Source of the DNA: Zanthoxylum bungeanum
Lineage: Eukaryota; Streptophyta; Magnoliopsida; Sapindales; Rutaceae
DNA: 64,000 nt
NCBI GenBank assembly: GCA_019454045.1
Contig: SKCR01033651.1
Coordinates: 124,001-188,000 of the forward strand
Direction: 5' to 3'
A program made the position numbers and the translations under genes. Shown one piece after another: positions 23,366-36,553 of this stretch (positions are counted from its first letter, which is position 1; each line of letters begins with the position of its first letter). The notes below the pieces were generated by a model. That model had not been told where the DNA came from. It ran no database searches and worked only from the letters and a program-made list of their open reading frames with translations.

Positions 23366-24745
23366 TTTGCCGCATTTCTTTTTTTTTCTTCAAATCCTGC
23401 AAACATAAAACAAAAATTGCATGTATGTGATGTGTACGCATGTATGCATGGATGTATTTCCAATTCCGATGGGTTTTCTTTGTCCTTTTGGCTCGATATT
23501 ATCCTTGGTTAGGCATTCCTTGCGCTCTTTGATGCCCCTTACATATAAAATTCTTTGGTCGCCCATGGTCCTGCTTATAGTTTCCTTATGTCAATTATAC
23601 TCTGGTGATTGCTCAGTTTTCTTTGGTCCCATGGCTCAAGATCTCGTTATATCCCTTATTCGTGAGGTGTTAGACTGGTCGCCCCAGACTTGGTTTAGGT
23701 TTCCGCTCTCCACTGCTTGCACTAAGTGAAGGTAGACTACGTGGTGTGGCATTTCGTATCAACATACCCCATTACAGGCTACGAAATAGTCCCGATAGTT
23801 ATACATGTTATTGTCCGCAAAGAATGTCTAGTAATGAGACCAAAGAATCTTCAAAGCACTCAATGCAACTCAAATTCGAGTTTTTGAATAAATGGTCTAA
23901 GCCATACTCAAAGTGTGTGTGTGTAAGGGTTCATTTACATCTTGATTCCTAAGAAGCCAACTCAATGATTTCGTTTCAAAAATTGGGATTGATGGGTCAA
24001 ACCAACCTAGATGTCTGAATTATGCTCTGCAATTGCTTTTTCTGTGCTCAATATGGTATGATTGTCTTTTCATTTCTTTTGTCTCTTTTTCTCTCTTTTT
24101 TTCTCTTTTTTTTTCAACACACCTACCCTTTAAGGTAGCATTTCTCCTCATGGTGGTCCTAATACTCGCCCATTGGTAGCTTCACGCTTATCGGTTATAG
24201 GTGGTTTATTTTTATTTTTATTTTTTTACTTCATAGACTTTTCTTTTATTTTCAACCATACCACACATCATAACAGAAGCAAGTCAGGATAGACATATAA
24301 GGCAACGGTCATTCACCGACCTAGAATTTTTTCAACTAGTCTTAAAGTCGACTACTCAGGTTTTCACTGCTAAAAACCTATAATTAAATGCTTACGAGTC
24401 TAACATAGATCAACTACTTAAAGTATCAGATAGAAGCACATCATGATTTTATCGTTTCTAAGATTTCACCCTAAAGTAAATGATTTCATCATTGGACTTA
24501 TGCCTAGCTATTAAGGACTAAGAACAAACAATTTTTTTTCCTCTTTTTTTTTTCTTTTCGTTTTCCTTTTTTTCTTTTCTTTTCCTTTTTTTTTGGCCCA
24601 CAATGGTCTTTCTATCATTTCCATAAGGTTTTCTGTTTCTCAGTTTCCTTTTCCCCGATATCCATGTTTGCTAAACTCTTCTTGACAGATCTTTTTTCTT
24701 CTCTAACCCAACGGATATCTATGATGGCTTTTAAGACACGGGGTT
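23366..24745. other. Non-coding segment Z of element F, copy 1
   Basis: This matches 62833-64000 closely. It contains GATGTGTACGCATGTATGC, long T/C-rich runs near 24075-24112 and 24525-24595, and CCTTTAAGGTAGCATTTCTC. A 102-codon open stretch (23421-23729) is kept in the second copy but resembles no family I know and is probably non-coding. It ends with GGGTT (24741-24745), the target duplication of element D; the sequence resumes at 58177. Confidence 0.55.
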
Positions 24746-26538
24746 TGTTGGTTTCTAATTAGGTCCCAAGATCATGAAATCAAGCAAGAAATTCGCATGA
24801 ATACACAAAGGAGTAAGGCGGAATAGACACTCACATTGAACGGTTTGATTCTACGAAGAACAAGCCTCTTCTTCCTCCATGGTGAAGCTCGGCAGTGAGC
24901 TTCTGAGACAGTGGGCTGCACGTTTTTGGGCTTTTAAACTCCTCCAAGAATCGGCCATTGATGACTCCATTGAAGCTCCAAGCTTCAAGGTCTAAGAATG
25001 GATTCCAAGCTCATGTGTTAGTTTCCCTATCACCATAGTATAAACCAATGTGTGTGTTAGCACTTCTTCTTCTTCATTTTGTTCGGTCAAACCAAAAAAT
25101 GGAAGAGAAAAATGGCTCCAAGCCGAGAAGGAGAAGAGAAGGAAAGAAAGGAGGGAAAAATTTTAGTTTTCCTTGAAAACCTTATTACCGTAAGAGAGAG
25201 AGAATTATTGAAAAAGAAAAAGTGTAAAAAATGGTTTATATATTTTCCAAAATAAATTAAAACCATTTACCAAACATTTTACTTTTCCATAAACCAAAAA
25301 GTAAAAAAAAGCAAAAAGCAAAAAGTGCTTTTCAACTACTACATCAATCAATCAAATCATTCAATCAAATTGTCACATCACTCAAAGTGACATGTGATTT
25401 GTCGCTTGATGTGACTAGCGATTTGACGCTTGATTTGACTTGCGTGCCGCACTCGAATTCGAAATGCGAATGCACTCGCAAATAATCTCGGTCTCGGGTT
25501 CGCTAATTCCAAATTAATGAATTTTCCGTCGCGACGTAATAAAACGATTACGCCTAGCGAAATCACTATTCACATCGCTAACGAATTAATTCTAAATTAA
25601 TTCATTCGCCCGAATTAAAATCTAATTTTAATTCCGCGTTGAAATCCAATCTCGCATAATATATCGAATATATTATTTTATCGATTAATTCCACATTAAT
25701 CGTTCTCTCTCTTTACTTAATATTTTATCCCAGATAAAATATCTCCGTAATTAATCCCAGATTAATTTTCTCTCTCTTATAATTAATCCAGATTAATAAA
25801 GTGCGAGTCATACATCATCGGTGAATCTTCGGGAAGCGACCCATGAGATCCCCGGATATGTTTGCAGTAAATACGGTCATCGGACTATCCGAACACGTAA
25901 GTACCTCGTACTACGTTTGTACCGATTTACAAGACAAGGTTGGCTTCTAGCAAAGCGCCATGCCTACCCAATTCTCCAGAAATATCCGTATAGGAATATG
26001 TGATCTATATCAAGCGTAGTATACCGAAGTATTGCGTATTTCTGTCCAGTATCGGATGTTCACGTGCTAGGCCTGGGGCTGGAATTGTGTCTGCCCCGTA
26101 CGAAGCACATATCGGATGTGTGGTAACTAGTCTCTATAATCGGAAATTCATGACCTTGTCATAATATCCCGATAGCTCGAGCATTTAAGAGAACGAGTTC
26201 CGTATCCTACGTGACCATCATCTCCATATGACTAGAGTGACACTTCCGTCTTGATATCACACCCAACACACTACGATTCTCAATATACCCAGCATAGGCG
26301 TACACAGAACCGGTTAAAGCCCTGAACTACCTTAACTAAAGTATATTGATTGTCGTAAGTATTAGCGGTGCAAGTCTCAGGTTAAGACCAAATACACCTA
26401 CCCTGATTGCAGGCTTCCATAGACACATAGTCATACTACCAATGGGATTCTGCAGACTTCCATAGACACATAGTCATACTACCATCGGGAAAACACAACC
26501 TCCTATTACACTTGCATGAGTATCCTATACCCAAATAT
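24746..26538 (-). repeat. 3' LTR of element D, part 1
   Basis: This matches 40702-42301. The LTR resumes after element C at 36554. Near 26400-26490 a stretch of about 45 bases holding CTTCCATAGACACATAG is duplicated in tandem and replaces part of the usual sequence; D's right LTR does not reach that part on the same side of E, where the 57,7 kb piece is normal. Confidence 0.9.
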
Positions 26539-28487
26539 TGTTGGAAAAAATAACCAAGCCCCAAGATCAACAAGAACAAGCAAAATATATAAATACATGA
26601 ATGAATAAATTGAAGTATGGCGGAATCATACTCACAATACATGAAAATGGATGCTTAGATGATGCGAAAACTCCTCCCTTGTGCAGTGAAGCTCTCGGCC
26701 AAAAGAAAAGAGGGACTCCAAGTCGAGTTTGATCCTTCCAAGCTCAAGGATTAGCTTCCCATATCACCTATGTATGATCCCTTGAAGGTGCTAGCCTTTG
26801 TTGTGATTTTGAATGCACAACTTCTTCAAATCTTGCCACAAAAATTGAAGAAATGAGAGCCAAAAACTGCTTGCAAGTTTCGGCAATGTGAGAGAGAAAA
26901 GTTGAATGATTTTTGTTACAAAAAATCAATTTATATTTATGCCATAATATTTATTAAATTAATAATAAACTTATGACACAAATCATGCAATGGCTTAGAG
27001 TGTCAAACACTCAATTTCCATACAAAACCATTGAGTGCATTGTACACTATCTCCATGCAATGCATTAGAATTAAATAATGCATAATATGACATGTGTCAT
27101 GTGGGCCCCACATGTTTCCAAATGAAAGTGGGCCCACGTGCACTCACGCGTTCGGGTTCGATATTTCCGAAATACCGAACTTACGTCGCGACGTTAATTA
27201 AATCGAATTTAAATAAATAATTGCGCCTAGCAAAATTATTATTTACGTCGCTAACGAATTAATTCTAAATTAACTCGTTTGCCCGAATTAAAATCTAATT
27301 TTAATTTCGGGTCGAAATCGAATTTCGATTATTATATCGAATATAATAATTTTACGATTAATTCCAAATTAATCGTTCTCTCTCTATGTATAGTACTTTA
27401 TCCAAGATAAAGTCTCTCCGTAATTAATCCAAGATTAATCGAGTTTGAATCATACGTCATTGGTGAATCTTCGGGAAGCGACCCAAGAGATCTCTGGATA
27501 TGTTGGCAGTAAATACGGCCGTCAGATTATCTGAATACGTACGTACCAAGTACTACGTTTTTACCAATTTACAAGACAAGGTTAGCCTCTAGCAAAACGC
27601 CATGCCTACCCAATTCTCCAGAAATATTCTTATTGGAATATAAGATCTATAACAGGCGTAGTATACCGTAGTATAGTGTATATCGAACCAGTATCGGATG
27701 ATCACATGTAAGGCCTGGGGCTGGAGATGTGTCTGCCCCGTACGATACACATATCGGACATCAAGCAACCAGTCTCTTTGAATCGGATAATCCTGACCTA
27801 GTCATATTATCCCGATGGTTGCAACCATTATAGAGTACTAGTTCTGTATCCCTCGCGATCATCATCTCCATATGTCTGAAGTGATACTTCCATCTTGACA
27901 TCACACCCAATACACTACGATTCTCGATAAATCCAGAAGAGGTGTCCACAGAACCCGTTAAAGCCCTGGACCACCAAAAATAAAGTTTACCGATTGTCGT
28001 AAGTACTAGCGATGCAAGTCTCAGGTTAAGATCATATGCACCTACCCTGAAGCGGACTCCCATAGACACGCAGACATACTACCAATGGGATTCTGCGGGG
28101 TCTATCCAGAGCGAAGCTGTTTTCCGTACCATCGGTAAAACACAACCTCCTACGCCTTGCATAAGTATCCTATACTTAAATATATGAGAACTATGCCGTT
28201 GTGCCCTCACAACATGCACAAGTGCAGTACTAGTCTATTCCGCATTATTGATGTCCAATCTCGATAATACTACGACTAGGGATATTTAATGATTAAACCT
28301 TTATGGATTGATACCGTCTCATATCATCACAATCCGGAACTAATCATAGGGACTCTTACCATTTATATCAGAATTAAATAAATTACAAAACGGTAAAATG
28401 CAATTTCATTACTACATAGTTAATTTTGTACAATAATACAATATCATTTACAAAATAGTGACGCTATGGGTCATAACTGTCTAACAA
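26539..28487 (-). repeat. 3' LTR of element C
   Basis: TGTTGGAAAAAATAACC to AACTGTCTAACA on the plus strand, 1949 bp, about 99% identical to 34599-36548. Minus-strand TATAAAT at 28361-28367. Confidence 0.95.
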
Positions 28488-28500
28488 TCTCCCACTTGGC
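28488..28500 (-). other. Polypurine tract of element C
   Basis: The minus strand reads CCAAGTGGGAGAT directly before the LTR start TGTTAGAC. Confidence 0.85.
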
Positions 28501-28514
28501 CTATAGCCAGTCAC

Positions 28515-29768
28515 TCAAGCATCTAATACCTGAACTATGTATGTGTCGCTCAAACTACTTTCCCGAGGAATTATTTTCGTCAGCGGATCTGCAATGTTGT
28601 CCTCTGATGCGATCTTTTCGATCTTCACATCGCCACGATGTATGATCTCTCGAATCAGATGGAATCGTCGAAGAACATGTTTGGATCGTTGATGAGACCT
28701 TGGTTCCTTAGCCTGCGCTATGGCCCCGCTATTGTCACAATACAATAAAACGGGCTCAGCTGCTAATGGAACTACTCCTAATCCAACTATGAATTTTCGG
28801 ATCCAAACCGCTTCCTTTGCTGCTTCAGCTGCTGCAATGTACTCCGCTTCAGTTGTTGAATCGGCAACAGTATCTTGCTTGGAAGATTTCCAGCTCACTG
28901 CTCCGTTATTCAAGCAAAATATGTACCCGGTTTGCGACTTGAAGTCGTCTATGTCGGTTTGGAAACTTGCATCGGTATACCCAGATACCTCAAGTTCTCC
29001 ATCTCCATAGATTAAGAAAACATCCTTAGTTCTCTTAAGATACCTAAGGATACTCTTAACCGCCATCCAGTGATCCTTTCCTGGATCGGCCTGATATCGA
29101 CTACACATGCTCAAAGCATAGGACACATCAGGTCGTGTACATATCATGGCATACATGATCGATCCAACTGCCGAGGCGAACGGAGTCCGACTCATGTTGT
29201 CTCTCTCATCTTGTGTTTTAGGACACATGTCCCTAGATAGATAGACGCCATGTGATGTTGGCAACAGTCCCCTCTTGGACTGATCCATGTTGAATCTCTT
29301 CAACACTTTATCAATATATGTACTCTGGGAGAGTCCAAGTAGCCTTCTAGATCTATCCCTGTAGATCTTTATTCCTAGAATAAAAGCTGGTTCTCCCAGA
29401 TCTTTCATGGAGAATTTCAATGAAAGCCAAGCTTTCACCGACATTAACATGGGAATGTCATTGCCTATAAGCAATACATCGTTGACATAAAGGACAATAA
29501 AAGTCAGTGCACTCCCACTAACCTTCTTATATACACAAGGATCATCTACGTTTTGAATGAAATCATATTCTTTTATGACCTCATCAAAACGTTGGTTCCA
29601 TGACCTCGATGCTTGCTTCAGTCCATAAATGGACCGATTTAACTTACAAACCTTGTTTGCAAGTCTTGGTGCGATAAAACCATCAGGTTGTTGCATATAA
29701 ACATCCTCCAACAGGTTTCCGTTAAGGAAAGCGGTTTTAACGTCCATCTGCCATATTTCGTAATCGCA
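28515..29768 (-). pseudogene. pol: Element C pol, 3' part: reverse transcriptase and RNase H
   Basis: On the minus strand this starts at ATG 29747 and is open for 410 codons. RT motifs include MDVKTAFLNGN, SIYGLKQASRSWNQRFD and LYVNDVLLIGND. The last is the catalytic YVDD motif with its first Asp changed to Asn (29478-29489), a change expected to abolish polymerisation. RNase H follows with YTDASFQTD, DSTTEAEYIAAAEAA, CDNSGAIAQ and the end DPLTKIIPRESS. It is out of frame with the upstream part because 16 bases are missing near 29765-29770 between two CGATT repeats (compare element A, LAIAAYFDYEIWQ). It ends 27 bases before the LTR. Confidence 0.93.
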
Positions 29769-31674
29769 AGCATTATCCGAATGGATTTAATCATGGCAAC
29801 GGGTGAGAAAGTTTCGTCATAATCAACTCCAAGTTGTTGACGATACCCCTTCGCTACGAGCCTAGCTTTGTACGTTTGTACGTTGCCATCCATGTCGGTC
29901 TTCTTCTTGAAGACCCATTTGCATCCAATAGGCTTTACGCCTTCTGGTGCATCAACTAGTGTCCAAACTTGGTTGGTATACATGGAATCCATTTCGGCCT
30001 TCATGGCCTCTTGCCATAAAGTGGATTCGATACCTTGTATCGCTTCCTCATACGTAGCCGGTTCAGTATCCTCAATAAGATTAATATCTACATGAGGTGA
30101 GATAAGGAATCCATACCTCTCAGGTATTACCCTGACTCTCTCCGACCTACGTAGTCCTTGTGTAATTGAAGATTGTGGTTCAGTCTCATCCTGGATGGAC
30201 TGTTCATGTTCCATTCTCGATTCATTGTCAGGAACAGTATCACTACGACTTTCATCGAGTTCTACTTTCCTCCCACTAAACACTGCATTTAGGAATTCCT
30301 TCTCAAGGAAAACCGCATGTAGAGCAACAAATACTTTGTTCTCTTGTGGGTAATAGAAGTAATATCCTTTGGTTTCCCTAGGATATCCAACAAATAGGCA
30401 TTTATCTGATTTGGGTTCAAGTTTGGTACCTTCCAAACGTTTGACGTATGCCCAGCAACCCCAAATCTTCAGGAATGAGAAACCTGGTTTCTTTCCTGTC
30501 CATATCTCATACGGAGTCTGTTCAACAGACTTTGACGGAACCCTATTCAAAATAAGAATTGCACTTTCTAATGCATGTCCCCAGAAGGATATAGGTAGCT
30601 CAGTGCGACTCATCATCGACCTTACCATGTCAAGCAAGGTACGGTTTCTCCGTTCAGACACACCATTTAATTGTGGTGTTCCAGGAGGAGTCCATTGTGA
30701 AAGAATACCATATTCTTTCAAGTAATCTTGAAACTCATTACTTAAGTATTCGCCACCACGGTCCGACCGTAATGTCTTAATACTCTTGCCTGTTTGTTTT
30801 TCAACTTCGCGTCGAAACTCTTTGAATTTCTCTAAAGTTTCCGACTTGTGCATCATTAGATACACATAACCATAACGCGATGCATCATCCGTAAAGGTTA
30901 CGAAGTATCGATATCCACCTCTAGCCTGGCTAGACATGGTCCCACAAACGTCACTATGAACGAGGGCTAACAGTTCAGTGGCGCGTTCACATTTACCACT
31001 AAAAGGTGATTTAGGCATTTTGCCTAATAAACAAGATTCGCAGACGTCATATGAATTTGGATCAAATCCGTCCAAGTACCCACTCTTCGAAAGTGTGGAT
31101 ATGCGAGTCTTGTTGATGTGTCGCAGACGACAATGCCACAAATAAGTTTCTTCCTTTGGATTACTCATTTTGAGCCTTTTGTTTGTTATTTTACGTTTTG
31201 GAGATTTATTTATATTCAAAATATAAAGACCATTATTTGCATCGGCAGTGCAAATTTCTGCATCATCTTTATATAAATAACACCTGGTGTTTTTAAATAC
31301 AAAAGTGTACCCATACTGGGTTAACAAAGATACAGAAATAATATTCCTAGTTAAACTAGGAACAAAATAACAGTGATTTAGTTTAAGTACATGCCCCGAG
31401 GGCAGTTCCAAAACAAAAGTGCCTACGGCCAAAACAGCAACAGAAGTTCCATTTCCAACTCGTAGATCTACCTCCCCCGAAGCCAGTCTCCTGCTATCAT
31501 GCAGATCCTGCACATCAGTACAAATATGAGAACCACAGCCAGAATCAAAAATCCAATTTTTATTAAGACTAGAAGTAGTCATATTTATCTCAATAACAAA
31601 ACCTAGGGAGGCCGGTGCCTTGCCCGCCTGTATGTCCTCCTTGTGTCCCTTGTTCATGCGGCAGTCACGCTTCC
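29769..31674 (-). pseudogene. pol: Element C pol, 5' part: protease, integrase, start of reverse transcriptase
   Basis: The minus-strand frame open from 31912 to 29639 covers this. Protease: WIFDSGCGSHICTD. Pre-integrase zinc finger: WHCRLRHI with CESCLLGKMPKSPF, so both cysteines are kept. Integrase: HSDVCGTM, LRSDRGGEY and NGVSERRNRTLLDM give all three catalytic residues. The linker has LRRSERVRVIPERYGFLI. RT begins CKWVFKKKTDMDGN and runs to IRIMLAIT, after which the 16-base deletion shifts the frame into noise. Integrase looks complete and is the best-preserved enzyme in the window. Confidence 0.92.
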
Positions 31675-32445
31675 AGTGACCTTCTTGCCGCATTTCAGGC
31701 AAACATCTTGAGACTTGTCCCTTGGCTTCCCAGAAGCCTTTGTTGACTTGGCCTTGCCTTGTTTCTATGCTTTTTCTTCTTAACACCCCAGTTGCCTTGA
31801 GCCCAGCTTTCGGCGTTTGAGATGTTGATGCAAAGTGCGCCTCGCGCTTGTTGCCTTTCAGAAGCTCTTTCTCTGACTCCTTGAATCGATAATAACTCTC
31901 CAAGAGTATCATCCGAATTCATCAATTTGTAGTTGATGACAATCTGTTTCCAAGTATCGGTAGTGACTGTAGAAGTACATCTATAGACAGCTCAGCCTCT
32001 AAGACTATACCCATATTAGCCAATTCATCAATATCGACTATCATTTGAGTCCCTATGGACCTCAACAGAACTACCATCAGTCATACGGGAGCGAAAGATT
32101 TTCTTCACTAACTCGTACCTCGCCATCCGCTTATTAGTGCGGTGAAGATCTTGCAATCTTGCCATCATATTATAAGGATCCAAGTCCCTATTCTGGCGGC
32201 GAAAGTGTTGAGTCATTGAAGCAAGCATGATCGACTGAGCCGTGTCACAATCATCATCTGTGAGTTTTCCATAACTCCAGCTCAAGTGGCTCAGTGGGCT
32301 TAGGCCCGAGAGGTTTTTGTATCGTATACAGTATCCTCTCCGCCCCAAGGACTATCCTTAGGTTCATTTCTCAGTCGGCGAAGTTGGTGCCCTTGAACAC
32401 ATTATCACCCATGATTATGTCACGGACATTTCCTTTGTTTGCCAT
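31675..32445 (-). pseudogene. gag: Element C gag, frameshifted
   Basis: The minus-strand start is ATG 32443-32445, followed by ANKGNVRDIIMGDNVFKG. A TGA follows shortly in the stretch where A has DWEMNL, so the start is also damaged. The middle shows AQSIMLASMTQHFRRQN and DLDPYNMMARLQDLHRT (32348-32028), and the end is split over two frames by small indels (31695-31925). One G is missing inside the zinc knuckle near 31676 (GCGGCAAGAAGGTCACTGG against GCAAGCAGGGTCACTGG in A). The protein would not be made whole. Confidence 0.87.
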
Positions 32446-34583
32446 CTTAACTACGATAATCTAATTATCTAGTTAACGATATGTGGGTACAGTCAAACTG
32501 TTACATAAAAAAAAATAACATTGTATTAGTCCAACTAATGTGTAAATTTTGACGAAATAAGTTGTGTAAGCGCGTAAAGCTAAGTATCTTAACGATAATT
32601 GCAAATTCAATACTAGCCTCCCACTATTTTTTGCAAGTCTCTAACCCTCTGTTGAGTACTCGGGAAATCCTATTTCCTAGTGGGCTAGGATCCCGTTAAA
32701 TAACACACAACCTTGACTTTGGCCAACAAATTGTATGATATTTAACTAGGTAGATCTCGAAGATCAATTGGATCCCATCCAATTCCTAGATCCGGTAGGT
32801 GGACATCTAAGTCCGAAACATATACATATGTCAATGCATCCAATAAATTTTCCTAACCATTTCCTCTGAATCAACTAAGCCTTGGCTTTGGCACAACAAA
32901 CCTAATGATTCCAGTTAAGCGGGACCCATTGACGAGGAAAGTTTCGTAATCAATGTCGATGGACAAGAAATGATCTTGACTTTGGCCAACAAATCACAAC
33001 TTGGACAGGAAACCGATGTGGAACAAAACTCTCATGATTCAAACACATCCTCAATTGACAAAGGTCTTGACTTTGGCCAACAAACCAATGCCAATTTCGG
33101 ATCTTGAGAAAGAATCATTCAACGGAAGGAAAATCGCTTAATATTGTTTGAGGGATTTTTCGCGTAATTGGCAACCTATTAATTTATCTTTGTTAGGTCT
33201 CATCATCATACACCCTTAAGCATGCTTCTAAAACATCATAAAGCGCGTAAAGTAAAGTAATAGCGATATACAGATGGATATGAACAACAACTTGTTCCTA
33301 GAACAAATCACTCCCTTTCCTCTCCCCGCTAGCACTATTCTACTCTTACCCAATTACATAATACAATAAGAGAAACCTCATTTACATTGAGGGGAATTAG
33401 GTGAGAAGAGAATACAAAGAGACAATAAGAGAAAGGCTGGACACGCAGGTCCAATTTATAAATTCTAAATTTACAATAATTTCTAAAATTACCATTCCCT
33501 TCTAATATCCATCCGATATACACTATTCATACATCACATCCACATTCATTCATTCAAGGCATGTTATACAACCAATCAAATCCAATTAATTAGTCTTTAA
33601 TTAGGTGACAATACAATGTTCAAACAATTGTTTGGATTTGCGCGAGTCCAACTCAATTTGAGAATAAATACTTATAGTATGAATTCACGAATTATATCGA
33701 ACTACTCGTTAAATCCAATTTAAGTCGTATTCAATACTAATCCTATTATTTAAATCTAAATTAAATATTTACACTTTTATTGTGCTTTTATATCTTAGAT
33801 TCCAAATCTAATACAATCGGGTCTCAAAGCCCAACTAACATCTAATGTCCGTTTAATTAAAGTCCGATGGGCTTTCAATTGATTTCTTTAGGCTTGGGTT
33901 TTGGTCAATGTATGGGTCAAACCCAATTACCAAGCCCAACTAGGAATCACCCCCATATGCCATAAAATCAATATCAAGCCCATAAGGCCCAATTAAACAT
34001 AAAAGCCCATTTATTACATTTGGGCTTAAATGGTGTGATTTAGGCCCATTTTGGATCCAATCCAAATGGTCCAAATCTACTTGGCCCAACCAAGCCCATT
34101 ATGTCCAAATATAATAGTTTTAGGCCCAATTCAAAATTAAGCCCAACTAACCAAATTTTAAAATTCCAAATTTTATAACTTAATTAATTAAAGTGTATTA
34201 TCATGATTAATCCTTTAAATCAATATTCCCAAAATATCAAATTAATCCATTAATCATATTTTTATCTTAAATATATGTCCAACATTATTTAATCAAAAAA
34301 TCAAGTCCCTAATCCTCCATCAAGCATTCGGCCAAGGTGATTAAAATGGTTCCGATTTCGTTTTCAATCCAATCGAGTTACAAATCATCATTCCATATTG
34401 TTTCAAGTATTCGGCCAAGCCTCATTTGGGTTGGAAAAATTAATCCAATTTATTTTCCATGAAATTGATGATGTATAATCTAAATAGCATACATCTAAGC
34501 ATATTTAATCAAGCAAACTCATCAAATCATGCTTCATACAATTTTCCCCAAATAACATCCTAATATATTTGCATGCTCTTTAA
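32446..34583 (-). other. Untranslated leader of element C
   Basis: This has the same block order as in A: the GAGTACTC / AGAGGGTTAGAG block near 32640-32660, the motif CTTGACTTTGGCCAACAA (plus strand) at about 32712, 32975 and 33067 with a variant near 32881, a CTCATTTACATTGAGGGG segment near 33376, and the GGCCCA-rich part 33830-34150. No coding frame. Confidence 0.75.
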
Positions 34584-34695
34584 GCTCAATGATACCATTG
34601 TTAAAAAAAATAACCAAGCCCCAAGATCAACAAGAACAAGCAAAATATATAAATACATGAATGAATAAATTGAAGTATGGCGGAATCATACTCAC
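32498..34695 (-). other. Predicted leader intron of element C
   Basis: On the minus strand the donor is GTATT followed by GTGAGT (intron starts at 34695, inside the LTR) and the acceptor is a T-rich run ending ATGTAACAG (intron ends at 32498). The remaining exon before gag ATG is 52 bases, the same as in element A. Prediction from sequence. Confidence 0.48.
34584..34597 (-). other. Primer-binding site of element C
   Basis: The minus strand reads TGGTATCATTGAGC one base from the LTR. It resembles the initiator-Met site with two extra T bases. Confidence 0.8.
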
Positions 34696-36548
34696 AATAC
34701 TTGAAAATGGATGCTTAGATTATGCGAAAACTCCTCCCTTGTGCAGTGAAGCTCTCGGCCAAAAGAAAAGAGGGACTCCAAGTCGAGTTTGATCCTTCCA
34801 AGCTCAAGGATTAGCTTCCCATATCACCTATGTATGATCCCTTGAAGGTGCTAGCCTTTGTTGTGATTTTGAATGCACAACTTCTTCAAATCTTGCCACA
34901 AAAATTGAAGAAAGGAGAGCCAAAAACTGCTTGCAAGTTTCAGCAATGTGAGAGAGAAAAGTTGAATGATTTTTGTTACAAAAAATCAATTTATATTTAT
35001 GCCATAATATTTATTAAATTAATAATAAACTTATGACACAAATCATGCAATGGCTTAGAGTGTCAAACACTCAATTTCCATGCAAAACCATTGAGTGCAT
35101 TGTACACTATCTCCATGCAATGCATTAGAATTAAATAATGCATAATATGACATGTGTCATGTGGGCCCCACACGTTTCCAAATGAAAGTGGGCCCACGTG
35201 CACTCACGCGTTCGGGTTCGATATTTCCGAAATACCGAACTTACGTCGCGACGTTAATTAAATCGAATTTAAATAAATAATTGCGCCTAGCAAAATTATT
35301 ATTTACGTCGCTAACGAATTAATTCTAAATTAACTCGTTTGCCCGAATTAAAATCTAATTTTAATTTCGCGTCGAAATCGAATTTCGATTATTATATCGA
35401 ATATAATAATTTTACGATTAATTCCAAATTAATCGTTCTCTCTCTATGTATAGTACTTTATCCAAGATAAAGTCTCTCCGTAATTAATCCAAGATTAATC
35501 GAGTTTGAATCATACGTCATTGGTGAATCTTCGGGAAGCGACCGAAGAGATCTCTGGATATGTTGGCAGTAAATACGGCCGTCAGATTATCTGAATACGT
35601 ACGTACCAAGTACTACGTTTTTACCGATTTACAAGACAAGGTTAGCCTCTAGCAAAACGCCATGCCTACCCAATTCTCCAGAAATATTCTTATTAGAATA
35701 TAAGATCTATAACAGGCGTAGTATACCGTAGTATAGTGTATATCGAACCAGTATCGGATGATCACATGTAAGGCCTGGGGCTGGAGATGTGTCTGCCCCG
35801 TACGATACACATATCGGACATCAAGCAACCAGTCTCTTTGAATCGGATAATCCTGACCTAGTCATATTATCCCGATGGTTGCAACCATTATAGAGTACTA
35901 GTTTTGTATCCCTCGCGATCATCATCTCCATATGTCTGAAGTGATACTTCCATCTTGACATCACACCCAATACACTACGATTCTCGATAAATCCAGAAGA
36001 GGTGTACACAGAACCCGTTAAAGCCCTGGACCACCAAAACTAAAGTTTACCGATTGTCGTAAGTACTAGCGATGCAAGTCTCAGGTTAAGATCATATGCA
36101 CCTACCCTGAAGCGGACTCCCATAGACACGCAGACATACTACCAATGGGATTCCGCGGGGTCTATCCAGAGCGAAGCTGTTTTCCGTACCATCGGTAAAA
36201 CACAACCTCCTACCGCACTTGCATAAGTATCCTATACTTAAATATATGAGAACTATGCCGTTGTGCCCTCACAACATGCACAAGTGCAGTACTAGTCTAT
36301 TCCGCATTATTGATGTCCAATCTCGATAATACTACGACTAGGGATATTTAATGATTAAACCTTTATGGATTGATACCGTCTCATATCATCACAATCCGGA
36401 ACTAATCATAGGGACTCTTACCATTTATATCAGAATTAAATAAATTACAAAACGGTAAAAGGCAATTTCATTACTACATAGTTAATTTTGTACAATAATA
36501 CAATATCATTTACAAAATAGTGACGCTATGGGTCATAACTGTCTAACA
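34599..36548 (-). repeat. 5' LTR of element C
   Basis: 1950 bp. The plus-strand left end is TGTTAAAAAAAATAACC, where the 3' LTR has TGTTGGAAA, two G-to-A changes at the terminus. The right end is CTGTCTAACA, then AATAT. Palindrome chain near 35210-35490. Confidence 0.95.
36423..36429 (-). promoter_or_regulatory. TATA-like box in the 5' LTR of element C
   Basis: TATAAAT on the minus strand about 120 bases from the LTR start, at the same place as in A, B and E. Confidence 0.5.
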
Positions 36549-36553
36549 AATAT

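Larger units (their letters stand above)
26539..36548 (-). mobile_element. Element C: young Ty1/copia retrotransposon, minus strand
   Basis: The element is 10.01 kb with LTRs 26539-28487 and 34599-36548 and the target duplication AATAT (26534-26538 and 36549-36553). It is inserted in the 3' LTR of element D. By eye the LTRs differ at about 17-20 of 1950 positions (about 1%), so it is among the youngest insertions here. The order on the minus strand is primer site, ~2.15-kb leader, gag from 32445, pol ending at 28515, polypurine tract 28488-28500. The polyprotein is broken by frameshifts and RT has YVND instead of YVDD. Confidence 0.96.

Noticed and set aside
22992..23463. Long minus-strand open frames of 140 codons in the 25-bp array (also at 62507-62905)
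   Set aside because: The unit is 25 bases, so repetition cycles through all three frames and keeps each open if the unit has no stop. Two overlapping frames are open at once, and the product is a simple repeat with no known family.
23421..23729. Possible host gene in segment Z (102 codons, repeated at 62885)
   Set aside because: Conserved only between two duplicated blocks, with no recognisable domain, splice structure or regulatory context.
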